From: Eledone cirrhosa
Lineage: Eukaryota > Mollusca > Cephalopoda > Octopoda > Eledonidae
Length of the DNA stretch: 64,000 nucleotides
Assembly (NCBI GenBank): GCA_964016885.1
Contig: OZ024743.1
Coordinates: 72,275,870-72,339,869 of the forward strand
Direction: 5' to 3'
Shown here in pieces: positions 23,244 through 33,343 of this stretch. Position numbers and translations under genes: made by a program. Every line of letters begins with the position of its first letter. The first letter of the stretch is position 1. The notes below the pieces were generated by a model. That model was not told where the DNA came from. It did not search any database and saw only the letters and a program-made list of their open reading frames with translations.

Positions 23244-23929
23244 ACAAAACAATAAACGCACACACAGACACAGACACAATCACAGTCACAGACCCTTTGT
23301 CTTCCAGCAGCGAAGATGAAGGAAAACCCAAAAGTGCAAAAAAACCCAGAGAAAACTCACAAAAAATACAGCACCATTAACGCAAACACTTCCCCAATAA
23401 CATCAGCACCAACAGCAACATCGACACCACTCCCACAATCCCCGAAACGCAAACAACCTAAACACAAGTACAAATAAATACACAAATACCTGAAATTGAA
23501 GACACCACACCTACAATAAACACAGTAACACCCAAAACAACACCACCACAACCATCACCACCACAGTCACCAAAACGAAAACAAATAAAACCACACCAAC
23601 AAAATGTTGAAAATTTCGTGCTTGTCAAAAGGGCCAGCGATAAACTGATGACCCTCTTCGCACGAAAGCGAGGACTTTCAAACAGAGAGGGAGATTTTTG
23701 AAATGAGCACATTTTGCGTGCCAGAAGATTTGCTTTTTGTCCGAATTTCACTCGATTCATTCAAAGAAATTCAGGAGAGCTGTCCTCAAGACGTGGGAAC
23801 CCCGAATGTGAAACCCACATCGAGACTTTTAAAGGGGTTCCAAAAAAAAACCATGCAGGTCGAACCACCCGACCTTCACAAGACCCAGGATGTCAAGTAA
23901 ACCTTCCCTCTTTCTTTTAGCTTGCCAAC

Positions 23930-24774
23930 ATGGCCATATTAAGAGTAGGAAGTTTAAATATTCGCGGCCTGGGGTCACCCTGGAAGCAGGGTCGCTGGAA
24001 ATAGATGTGATTGCCGTCAGCGAGATCAGAATTTCCGACACGCGCACACTAGCCCCCATTTTCGACGACTATCAGATCTTCACATCTGTTAGCATGCCGG
24101 AAATGGGAGGTGTGGTGGCAGTGCTGTTTAGGAAAGGAATGGATCTCGAGGTAAGGTCGATCTTCCGGGACCCGGATGGTAATTAGGTGTCTTGGATGTG
24201 AGCAGTAGCGAAGGTGGTGCCTTTAGACTGCTGGCCATACGCCCCTACAGGGGCCGGACGACCGGACATCTTTAGGCGCCTGGAGACCTTTCTGGGTACG
24301 TCTCGCCCTTTACTGTTAACGGGGGACTGGAATGGCTCTTTAGACGGACGCTGGGATTGTGTGGGAGTAGCTGATAAGAGCGGTGGGTGCAAAAGCCTCA
24401 AGCACCTACTCAGCCAGTTCCAACTGTCTGACAAGTATCGACCAGATTTCCCCAATGTGCCAGTATGGACATGAACCAACCGAGTGGGGTCATGTAGATC
24501 GTATATAGACAGGATCTTCATTAGGAAAATAGATAGAAATAGTGTAGGCGGCCGACTTTTTAAAACGGTCGCCTATTCAGATCACAAATTTGTGATCTGT
24601 ATGGTCGACCTAGATAAAACGCGTAGGTTGGGATCGGGTTACTGGAAGCTGAACATGTCATTTCCGGCATGTAAGGCTTACAGGGACCGAGTCAATAATT
24701 TAGTTAAGCAAAAGTTGACAGGGGGGATCATCAACAACAGATGGTGGGGGCTCTCAAAAGAGAGATTAGAGTAA
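23930..24774 (+). pseudogene. LINE ORF2 endonuclease domain, frameshifted
   Basis: ATG 23930 opens MAILRVGSLNIRGLG, a classical start of an exonuclease-endonuclease-phosphatase domain (SLNIRG). In shifted frames follow VIAVSEIRI (catalytic Glu region), GGVVAVLFRKG and LLTGDWNGSLDGR...DCVG (GDxN motif). Next are RSYIDRIFIRK and VAYSDHKFVICMV (SDH motif), then GYWKLNMSF. All landmark motifs of a targeting endonuclease are present, but there are frame changes near 23990, 24185 and 24475. The enzyme would nick target DNA to prime reverse transcription. Confidence 0.85.
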
Positions 24775-24886
24775 CTTCGATAGAGTTCAGCAAAGAACTA
24801 GCGTTAGAGAAAAATAGAAAGGAGAATGTGCTGATAGATAAGTTAGACGACGCTATTTGTAGTGGCATTGCAACTGATAGCTAGCG

Positions 24887-26074
24887 GTGAGAATGGAATT
24901 AGACCATTTCTTCAATGCGAAACACGAAGGATGCATTGTCAGAGGTAAGGCGCGTGAGCTGAGAAACGAGGGAACCAAAGCTGTTCGATGGGCCCGCGTG
25001 GCGGAGGCGCAGCGTGGTAATAAAACCACAATTCGGTCTTTGGCGGACCGAGACGGACACGAGATAAGCGATTCCAAGCGGATGTGTGAGGCCTTTCGCC
25101 AGCACTTTGCTCGGTTGTTCGGGGAGAGTGGCGAGTCAGAGAGAGTAGCGGATTTCAGTCCCTACCTTGACGACTTGCCGCGGATCTCGACGGTCGACGC
25201 TGAGCGCTGCGAAAGGCCGATTACTTCAGCCGAAATTCAGGACGCCCTTGTCGGCTGCATGAGGCGCAAGTCACCCGGTTTGGATGGCCTGACCTACGAG
25301 ATTTACGTAAATATGCCAGACTTGTTCTTCGATCTCCTCGAAACACTCTACTGTAACTGGCAGCAGAATGGGAGTATTCCCAGTTCTGTGAACAGGGGAG
25401 TGGTGACGCTGATAAGGAAAGAGGAGAACAAGAGTGATACATTAGACAACTTCAGGCCCATAACTCTGCTCAACACAGAGTTTAAGATTTTGGCCAAGGT
25501 TTTAGCAAAGAGATTGGCGCTTGTCGTCTAGGAATTGGTTGGGGAGGCGCAAACTTGCGCAATCCCAGCCAGATCCATACACGATAATCTCCACCCCATG
25601 CGATACATCATAGTGGGGTTAGGGTGTAAACCTGGCTTCGGTGGGGCACTGATCAATTTAGATCAATCGAAAGCATTCGATAGGATCGACCCCCGGTATC
25701 TGGAGTTTGTCCTCAAAGCAGCTGGGTACGGCCCTGTCTTCAGAAGCTGGATCGCTGCAATGCACAGCGGCACACGCTCGGTGTTCAAGGTTAATGGCCA
25801 CCTCTCGGAACCATTTCGGCTCTCCCGATCGGTCCGTCAGGGGTGCCTTCTCTCTTCCCTTCTGTACGTATTGCGGAAGCTGGAGCTGTTGGAGGGCATC
25901 CCGCTCGAACCGGGACGTGGAAAGGAGGTGTCGGCTTATGCGGACGACATCACCGTGATGGTGTCGAACACCTCAGAAATTGAGGTGGTCGGCCCCTTAT
26001 TGAAGGAATACGAAATGTTGACAGGAGCCAAACTTAACACGGAAAAGTCGGTGGGCTTGCAGCTCGGAACCTGA
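24887..26074 (+). pseudogene. LINE ORF2 reverse transcriptase domain, one internal stop
   Basis: One frame spans the RT, interrupted by a TAG at 25529-25531. Landmarks in order: ARLFGESGESERV, RRKSPGLDGLTYEIY (block 0), VVTLIRKEENKSDTLDNFRPITLLN (blocks 1-2), then ALINLDQSKAFDRID (motif A), SVRQGCLLSSLLYV (motif B) and SAYADDITVMVS (motif C, YADD intact). The catalytic Asp residues are all present. The frame ends at 26074 by a shift, and the coding sense continues in another frame (VKLFGFGSDQ, then KGRAEVENAYIA). Confidence 0.88.
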
Positions 26075-26134
26075 AGAGGCAAGCCCATGCCGTCCAACAG
26101 CGTCGTGGAGCGCTGGACGGACCGGTAAAGTTGT

Positions 26135-27300
26135 TTGGATTTGGTTCTGACCAGACCTCCAGGTGGAAAAGAATTGGGACGAGGTAACGAGCAGAGTAGC
26201 CAGTCTCACCCAAAAGTGGGCTGGGAGGAAGCTATCACTGAACGGTCGCGCGGAGGTGGAGAATGCGTACATCGCGTCCGTCATCCACTACCGCCTGACC
26301 GTCGTGCCTTGCCCCCGTCCGCGCTAGTCAAGTTGGAACGGCTCCTCTTCAAATTCTTGTGGAGGGGACAAGTTCCGTTGGTGAGGCGGTCCGTCTGCTG
26401 CCAGCACCCTCTACGCGGAGGGCTGGGCATGCCGTGGCTAATGATGCGCAGACATGCGTTGAGGCTGCGACATCTCCAGATATTCTGCCTAAACGGTGAA
26501 CAAGTGTGGTCGCCGTTTATCAGACGGCCCTTTCCGCTGCTCGTTTCTTTGACTGAGCTGCAGTCCTGGGTCAAGAAGAGACAGAGACTGGGTGACTGGC
26601 ACCTGGAAAGTTTCCAGGAACTCACTGCCCTCTACCAAGCGGGCAATGCGATCAGTGGAACTTCCACTCTCGAGTTCTATAGAGGATTATGGGGAGCAAG
26701 TACGATGACGCACTCGGAGAAGCTTTGGGCCTCGATAAAGTCGAAGTGACCAGTCTGTACCAGAGGACTTTCGAGCCGGGGACGATGGACAATTTCCAAA
26801 ACTCCCTCGCCTGGCAGAGATACCGGGGGGAACTGCCGGTTCAGGAAACACTCTACAGGCACGGAAGTGCTGTCAGATGGACCTGCCTAATATGCGGACA
26901 GAATGACGAAACCGTTCTGCAGGCACTCATCCAATGTCCGTGAATTACTGACTTGTGGAGTTATGTCGAACAGCTACTGTCGCGTGTGGAACGAATCCGG
27001 CTATCGGCCGAGTCCATAGTGAAGATTGACCCGCCGCCTTCCTTAGGTCAGGAAGTGCAGGAAATGTTCCTCTGTCTGGTGACAGTTGCGAAAGAGGTTA
27101 TATGGTGGAACAGATTAAAAGGACTGAAGACAGACACTTTTCTCTTCGGCCAATCCCTCATCAACTTCTTCAAGTTTCACCTGGAAAGTAAGGTGAGGGT
27201 GGAGAGAGAAATGCTTCCTCCCAGTACATTTGCTAAAAGGTGGATGAATGTGGCGAGAATGGCCCGTGTGAATTGGCCTACTCTGACCATGCGCCTATAG
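26135..27300 (+). pseudogene. LINE ORF2 C-terminal domain
   Basis: The frame 26135-26749 contains ERLLFKFLWRGQVPLVRRS and PLRGGLGMPWLMMRRHALRLRHLQ, the conserved post-RT region of Tx1/L1-type ORF2. Frame 26689-26943 carries LAWQRYRGELPVQETLYRHG and a Cys/His motif WTCLICGQNDETVLQALIQC. Frame 26953-27300 (LWSYVEQLLSRVE...AKEVIWWNRLK) runs to the final stop at 27298-27300. A stop or frameshift separates each pair of segments. Confidence 0.8.
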
Positions 27301-27989
27301 GCTAGCTAACTTGAGGAGAGGGGTGCTCTCAATGGGTGCCCTAGAAGCGCCGGGTTGTTAAGAATTGGTGGGGTACCCGAGTCACCCCAGGGTCGTCCAA
27401 CCCTATCGGGGAATTTATTTTGTTATATTTATACATAGTTTATTTTATATTTTTATATCTTCATTGTTAAATTAGTCTTGCCATTGTGCACTTTTACTCG
27501 ACACTGTCCCTGTCTTTGTATTGTCCCCTACATGTCGGCCCTTCTGGCTAATAAATGAAATCATTATTTTTATGATCATCTCAATGTATCCCTAATTCTA
27601 TTCATCATGTTCTCTCTATTTACCATGCATATTTTCTTATTTCATTACTTTTATTGTCTCTATTATTGTTGTTATTATGTCTTATTTATACACTATTTGT
27701 TATTGATGTGAAAACTAACCCCCATGATTCGAACTAACAATCCCAACTTTTAGAATATTCCACTTAAATACCGAATCTACAACTTCACTTAACACCCCAT
27801 AAAAACTATATATCTCTATGCACCCACCCTATCATTCTCACTAAATTAATACAACGAAAATACTTATCTGTCAAACAATAAATAAATCTCCGTTTTATTG
27901 CCAGTGTTCTTTCAGACCTACAGCACACGTATATACCTCCTAAATCCTGACTCCGAATACGTTTTATCAGTTATCTCTTCACCACCTTA

Positions 27990-28386
27990 ACACTACATCT
28001 AACATACCCTATAGCAGTTTTCACATGTCAATTTCATACATCTGTATCATATCAGTTCGTTTAATATGCTAGATTCATCATTATACTCTATTTATTACTT
28101 ATGTTGATGTTATTATTTTAACTATTCAGTGTCTAGTTATTTTATTATTGATATTATTGTTCTGGTTTAATACCACTCTTCAATAAAAGCCATACCTTGA
28201 GTATCTCCCTCACTTTAGCACGGTCTGATGAAACGACTGGTTATAAACAAAGTATTGGAGACAGATTGACGCAACATCAAGCGAGTAGCGAACTCTAGAC
28301 CTACCAGATCAAAGAAACAATTGTCAGCAATGTGAATAAAACCCTTATGCTATAGACATCCATGTCAGTCTTCTTTCTTGAATTAT
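27990..28386 (-). repeat. Right inverted arm of the 21-28 kb unit
   Basis: Reverse complement of 21072-21466. Read on the plus strand it gives GGTCTGATGAAACGACTGG, then CTACCAGATCAAAGAAACAATTGTCAGC and GAATAAAA. CTGGT/ACCAG can form a long stem II and ACA/UGU a 3-bp stem III with a GUC cleavage triplet. Stem I is weak. Confidence 0.85.
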
Positions 28387-28710
28387 TATTACTCCAAGTA
28401 TAAACTACATAGAAATCACCGCAAACTCGCAGCATCACTATGGAAACGTCTTGTTGAGTTAAACTAAGCCATACGTTAATACCATCAACTACACGGAGTA
28501 CTCTAACTGGATTACATCTAAGTGGACTGCCTATAACGATAACCTGTTATTCCGTATATATATATATATATATAGTTAGGGAAGCAGAAAATTGCTTATT
28601 GTTATCCAGTTCGTGGTTAAGAAAGACAGTTTCATGGACGGTTTCAACATACGGTTAAGGGTAACTCCACAAGTTTGTAAGAATTCCGTTCAATCTTGGA
28701 GTATAAAGTA
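28387..28710 (+). other. Possible relic of a GIY-YIG C-terminal fragment
   Basis: Plus-strand frames read RNHRKLAASLWKRLVELN and, after a shift, INYTEYSNWITSKWTAYNDN. This resembles the NH-x-K...L...W...L...TAYN pattern at the end of PLE nucleases. The match is weak and no GIY or YIG core is present. A short (TA)n follows at 28555-28574. Confidence 0.3.
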
Positions 28711-29314
28711 TAAAAGAGAAAACGCAGGTAAGCATTAAGAGAAGGATTTTATCCACGTATTTAAGACCGTTTCATTGGTAAGTCCAAACTTATATTGCTA
28801 TACTGTAAATAGCAGCCACTCAATTATAATTGTTGTTCACGTCCAAATTTTCAAAATAGTGAGTAAGTTACTCTTGAAATAATTCTTAATATATAGAGAT
28901 AAACATTTTTTTGGAATTGTATTTACTAGTATAGAGAGAGAGGAAGAGGAAGTAGGAAGTGAGGGGACAAACAGAATAGTATAGAGAGAGAGGAAAGGGG
29001 AGAAAGTTAGGAAGTAGAGGGACAAACTGAGATGGAAGAAGGTGTCGAGTTGGAAGGATTCCTTGATCAGTTTTGATATGTAGACTTCATGTCGTCAATT
29101 GTAGTGAGTTAAAGAGAATTAAATTGATCATAGTGGGAGGGATAGAGAGAGAGGGGGGATATAAAGAGATAAATATATATATAAACAATATAGATAAAAA
29201 TAAAAGTAAAGAAGGGGGAGAAAGAAGAAAAGAAAAGATAGCCAAAAAGGGGAGGGAAGAAAGGAAGAAAAGGAAGACATAGAAGAGGAATGGTTACAAT
29301 TAATTGATCTTTCG
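28711..29314. repeat. PLE-4 left (inverted UTR) arm
   Basis: Reverse complement of 31426-32220 with a ~170-bp deletion. Purine-rich GAGAGAGAGGAAGAGGAAG tracts mirror the CT-rich tracts of the right arm. It contains no coding region; the Lys/Glu-rich 69-codon frame is a purine-tract artefact. Confidence 0.9.
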
Positions 29315-31416
29315 AATCGTGTAAGAACCCACCTACCAACCCCCAACTGGGTGCCTTTGAAAAGGACTTACTAAAGATGATTATGAATATCAAATTCAAA
29401 AAGCTGAGGAATAATAAAATCCAGAATGACATAAATACATTCCTACAAAAGCTGCGAACTACCAATGGAATCATTGTCAAAGCGGACAAAACCTCAAATG
29501 TGTATAATATGGATGTTAATACATACAATAGCTTCATACGGAAAGAATTACATAGGAAATAAAAAAAGCTAATGAGGCGGCACTGATAAACATCAACAAC
29601 GAGGCACACAATATAGTCAAACACCTAGGAATAGACGACAGAACGGAGCCACTTAGGCCATGTACCCCCACATTTAATATCAAGGGCCACAAGGTAAATT
29701 TTGATTATAACCCCCACAATTAGACTTATATGCCCGTCCAAATCGGACATCGGGAAAATTAGTAAACATATATTAGACAGAGTGATAGCACAAATGAAGA
29801 ATAAACTAGTGATTAAACTAAGGGGTAACGCTACCGAAACAATTAAGTGGTTTAACAATATAGCTAACAAAAAAGTATCTAAATTTATACAATTTGACAT
29901 TAACGACTATTACTCCTCTATATCCCCCAACACCTTGGATAAAGCCTTCGCATTCGCCAAAGCCAATTCTGATCTAACAGACGACGAGATCAAAATCATT
30001 TTAGCTGCTAGGAAAACAATAATTAAATTTGAAAACGCCTATTGGGAACGTAAGGATACATTAAATAACTTTGACATCACGATAGGGGCTAACGACTCGG
30101 CTCAAGTCACAGATTTAGTAGGTATTTACATAGCCCATAGTTTACAGAGTGAATTCAGCGACCTTCACGGTGGAATCTACAGAGACTACACCCTTCTCCT
30201 AGTTAAGAACCTAAATAATCAGAGCATAGAAAGACTCCGTAAGAATATTAGAAAGACTCTTGGGAAACTAGACCTTAGCATAACGTACGAGTATAGCACT
30301 AAAACAGTTAACTTTCTAGACGCGACGCTTAACCTAAATACGGGACTTATAAAACCTTTTCACAAGATTAATGAAAACTTAGCATACATCAACTGTAACT
30401 CAAACCACCCACTATCCATAATTAAATCCATTCCACGCAGCATATCCCTTAGGATCTCCCGCCTCTCGACTAACCGACAAATCTTCGAGGAACATGCATG
30501 ATACTACAATACCGCATTAGACAAGTCAGGCCACTTAGATAGAGTAGAATATATAGAAAGCCTCCGCAAAGCGCACACGAACACGCATAACACAAACTCC
30601 AGAAACACACGCACAGATGCATTTACGCATAGAACTACAAATCATACGGTAAATAGAAATACAACATCGAAATCAAACATGTCATGCAGTAGAAAATATA
30701 TTTGGTATAACCCCATATTTAACACCTCTATTAGTACTAACCTACCTTCTACCTTCTTTAGAATAATCAATAAGCACTTTCCAGATTCACATAGATACAG
30801 CAAAATCCTTAACAATAAATCTATTAGACTATCTTACTCCACGGCACCAAATATAGAGGCACACATTAAGATGATTAACGCTAAAAAGATACATAACAAC
30901 ACCAGAACACAAATTTATAACAATAACAATACAATCACCATTGAAAACAACAGAATATCTAATAAACAACCACCTACTAATAGGCAAACAAAACTTAACA
31001 CACTTGTACAGGCATCGCAGCCCACCAATAATGCCAAAGTTGCCCACGACAAGAATTGTAACTGCCACCTACCTGAAACCTATCCATTACATAATGAATG
31101 TATGCAGTCTAACTTCGTTTACCAATGCACAGTGGAATCAGACAACCAGAAATGGTATTATATCGGAGCGACTGGGAATACATTTAAAGCCCGTTGGTAT
31201 ACACACCGTTACGCAATGAAACATTCCCAGCATCGTTATGTAACTACCCTTGCAAACAAAACCTGGCAACTGAGGGAAAGTAACCATCAATACACCCTGA
31301 AGTGGAAAACATTATCGAACGCGCCCCAATATCGGACTGGTATGAGAAGCTGTCGATTATGTGACCTTGTGCTGTTCCACATCTTGAGTTCGAAGAATAA
31401 GTTACTCAACAATTAA
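29315..31416 (+). pseudogene. PLE-4 polyprotein: YRDD-group RT plus GIY-YIG, nearly intact
   Basis: Truncated N-terminal blocks (LLKMIMNIKFKK, VKADKTSNVYNMD) lead, after frameshifts near 29560 and 29690, into one frame from 29701 to 31416 broken only by a TGA at 30499-30501. In order: KFIQFDINDYYSSISP (motif A), ITIGANDSAQVTDLVGIY (motif B equivalent), GGIYRDYTLL (motif C). Then come VNFLDATLNLNTGL, ISLRISRLSTNRQIF and an Asn/Thr-rich linker with FFRIINKHFPDSHRYSKIL. The nuclease follows: CNCHLPETYPLHNEC, FVYQCTV, YYIGATGNTFKARWYTHR and SCRLC. Motif C reads YRDY, not YRDD, so the RT has lost a catalytic Asp. The nuclease core looks intact. Confidence 0.88.
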
Positions 31417-31425
31417 ATCGAAAGA

Positions 31426-32220
31426 TCAATTTATTGTAACCGTAGACTCAAAGAAAAGGTTTCGCACTACAAGTGCAAATCGAACCCTTAACCTATTACT
31501 ACCAACTGACAAACTGCATATACTTAAACTTTATACTCTCTTATTGTATCTAACCCCTTTAATTACCCACAAAAACCAATACCTATATACCTCCCTTCTC
31601 CTTCATTCTTCTTCTATTTCTTCGTTTTTCTTCCTTTCTTCGCTCCCCTTTTTGGCTATCTTTTCTTTTCTTCTTTCTCCCCCTTCTTTACTTTTATTTT
31701 TATCATTATTATTTTTATCTTTATTGTTTATATATATATCTTTATATCACCCCTCCTCTCTATCTCTCTCTATCTCCATCCCTCCCACTATCATCAATTT
31801 AATTCTCTTTAACTCACTACAATCGACGACATAGAGTCTACGTATCAAAACTGATCAAGGAATCCTTCCACCTCTAACCCTCCCTCTATCTCAGTTTGTC
31901 ACTCTACTTCCTCTTCCTACTTTCTCCCCCTTCCTCTCTCTCTATACTATTCTGTTTGTCCCCTCATTTTCTAATTCCTCTTCCTCTCTCTCTATACTAG
32001 TAAATACAATTCCAAAACACTGTTTTTCTCTATATATTAAGAATTATTTCAAGAATAACTTACTCACTATTTTGAAAATTTGGACGTGAACAACAATTAT
32101 AATTGAGTGGCTGCTATTTGCAGTATAGCAATATAAGGTTGCACTTACCAATGAAACGGTCGTAAATACCTCGATAAAATCCTTCTCTTAATGCTTACCT
32201 GTGTTTTCTCTTTCTCTTTT
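31426..32220 (+). repeat. PLE-4 right arm (3' UTR)
   Basis: Starts 10 bp after the stop codon and is CT-rich. Near its end it carries CAATGAAACGGTCGTAAATACC...GATAAA: a GAAAC box, a possible 3-bp stem III ACG/CGU and a GUA triplet, but no CTGANGA box. A hammerhead that has lost one half is a possible reading. Confidence 0.85.
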
Positions 32221-32269
32221 ATATATATATATATATATATATATTTGTAATCTTAGTTTTTCGAATATT

Positions 32270-32396
32270 AATAATTGTTTCTATTTTTGGCACAGAGCCA
32301 GCAATTAACCAGTACATTACTGGTATTTTATTTTATCAATCCCGTAAGGACGAAAGGCAAAGTTAACATCGGCGGGATTTGAACTCAGATAATTTT
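32270..32396 (-). mobile_element. tRNA-derived cephalopod-type SINE, fragment
   Basis: On the minus strand it reads GAGTTCAAATCCCGCCGATG...CTTTGCCTTTCGTCCTTACGG...GATAAAATAAAATACCAGTAATGTACTGG...TGCCAAAAATAGAAAC. This matches the SINE pair at 52111-52516. The 5' (tRNA-like A-box) part is missing. Confidence 0.85.
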
Positions 32397-32459
32397 TCGA
32401 ATATCAATAATAATATTCGATTCGTTTGGTTTGCATTCATGCAAACAGCCTATTTAAGC

Positions 32460-32763
<304 letters not shown>

Positions 32764-33343
32764 TAGTTTTGCGAGGTTTTTTATATGAAATCGTGTGTCG
32801 AAACAGATATTGTTATACTTGGGGAGGGTCATATTTGCGTAATATTGCCAGAATTAATAACAGAACACACTCACTGTTTGGTTGGTTTTCGCTTCTCGCT
32901 GTCTTTTATATCTGCAATCTAACTTACTCGGTCCTCAATGTTGCCATTGACTGACCGGCGGTCAAAAATAATACAGATACAATATAGACACAAACAAATA
33001 TATATATATATAGTTTACATAATTTACATAAATCTTTCGTTGCACATCTGCAACATCGTCAGTGGTGTTATATTCATTGTTCCTCCTGTTGTGTTGTATG
33101 TCTACGCCATTTTTTATTCAGTCTGTCTATATATTTATTTATTTATTTGCTTGTTTGTTTATCTTACTTTATTTTGTCTTCTTTGCGCATGCGTTTGCGT
33201 GTGTGTATAGTGTTATGTGTGATGTGTGACTAGTGTGTATAGTGTTGTGTCTGCTGGGTGACTAGTGTGAGTTTATGTGCTTGTTGTTATTGTGCTTTTG
33301 TATGTATTTATTTATCTTATTTTATTTAATTTTATTTACTTAT
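32764..33343 (-). repeat. PLE-5 left copy, 3' UTR
   Basis: Reverse complement of 38771-39372 and similar to 48632-49203. It ends AGTTTTGCGAGG next to (TA)n. It contains a (TA)n at 33000-33012 and the hammerhead-like boxes at 33034-33062. Confidence 0.9.
33034..33062 (-). ncRNA. Hammerhead-like boxes in PLE-5 left 3' UTR
   Basis: On the minus strand: CTGACGA, one U, then GTTGCA-GATG-TGCAAC (a perfect 6-bp stem), then GAAAG. The boxes and stem II are conserved in all three PLE-5 copies. I could not find a matching stem I and stem III, so catalytic function is unproven. Confidence 0.45.

Larger units (their letters stand above)
21763..27569 (+). mobile_element. Tx1-like non-LTR retrotransposon (two ORFs, decayed)
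   Basis: A 5.8 kb LINE with a ~300-bp 5' leader, an ORF1 with a CCHC knuckle (about 22065-23900) and an ORF2 from ATG 23930 with an apurinic-type endonuclease, RT and a C-terminal Cys/His motif. The stop is at 27300, followed by a ~270-bp 3' UTR with AATAAA at 27550-27555. The endonuclease wording (GDWNGSLD...DCVGVADKS, GYWKLNMSF) and the post-RT segment (ERLLFKFLWRGQ, HPLRGGLGMPWLM) are those of the Tx1 clade of the L1 group. It is full-length in layout but carries several stops and frameshifts. Confidence 0.85.
21072..28386. mobile_element. Inverted-repeat unit (~1.5 kb) interrupted by a LINE
   Basis: The left arm (21072-21466) and right arm (27990-28386) are diverged reverse complements over about 395 bp, from AATTCAAGAAAGAAGA inward to ACTGCTATAGGGTA. 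Removing the LINE (21763-27569) and one target-site copy leaves a ~1.5 kb unit with ~700 bp between the arms. In each arm CTGATGA (21231-21225 minus, 28225-28231 plus), GAAAC and AATAAA (28335-28340) are in hammerhead order. (TA)n abuts the left end. The unit resembles the other PLE-UTR foldbacks here. Confidence 0.85.
28711..32220 (+). mobile_element. PLE-4: 5'-truncated element between inverted 3' UTR repeats
   Basis: A plus-strand PLE body (29315-31416) lies between arms that are reverse complements: 28711-29314 and 31426-32220. The right arm is the natural 3' UTR and begins just after the stop codon. The left arm is the same UTR inverted, with about 170 bp missing, and joins directly to a truncated N-terminal coding region. 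Matching blocks include GATTTTATCNA, AATTTTCAAAATAGTGAGTAAGT and CAATTAATTGATCTTTCGA. (TA)n abuts the right end. Confidence 0.9.

Noticed and set aside
21072..28386. A classical cut-and-paste DNA transposon with transposase between the ~395-bp inverted repeats
   Set aside because: The only proteins inside are LINE ORF1 and ORF2, separated from the arms by a target duplication. No transposase motif was found.
29315..31416. PLEs with an N-terminal (permuted) GIY-YIG domain
   Set aside because: In every element here with both domains readable, the nuclease follows the RT, so the permuted Naiad/Chlamys arrangement is not supported.
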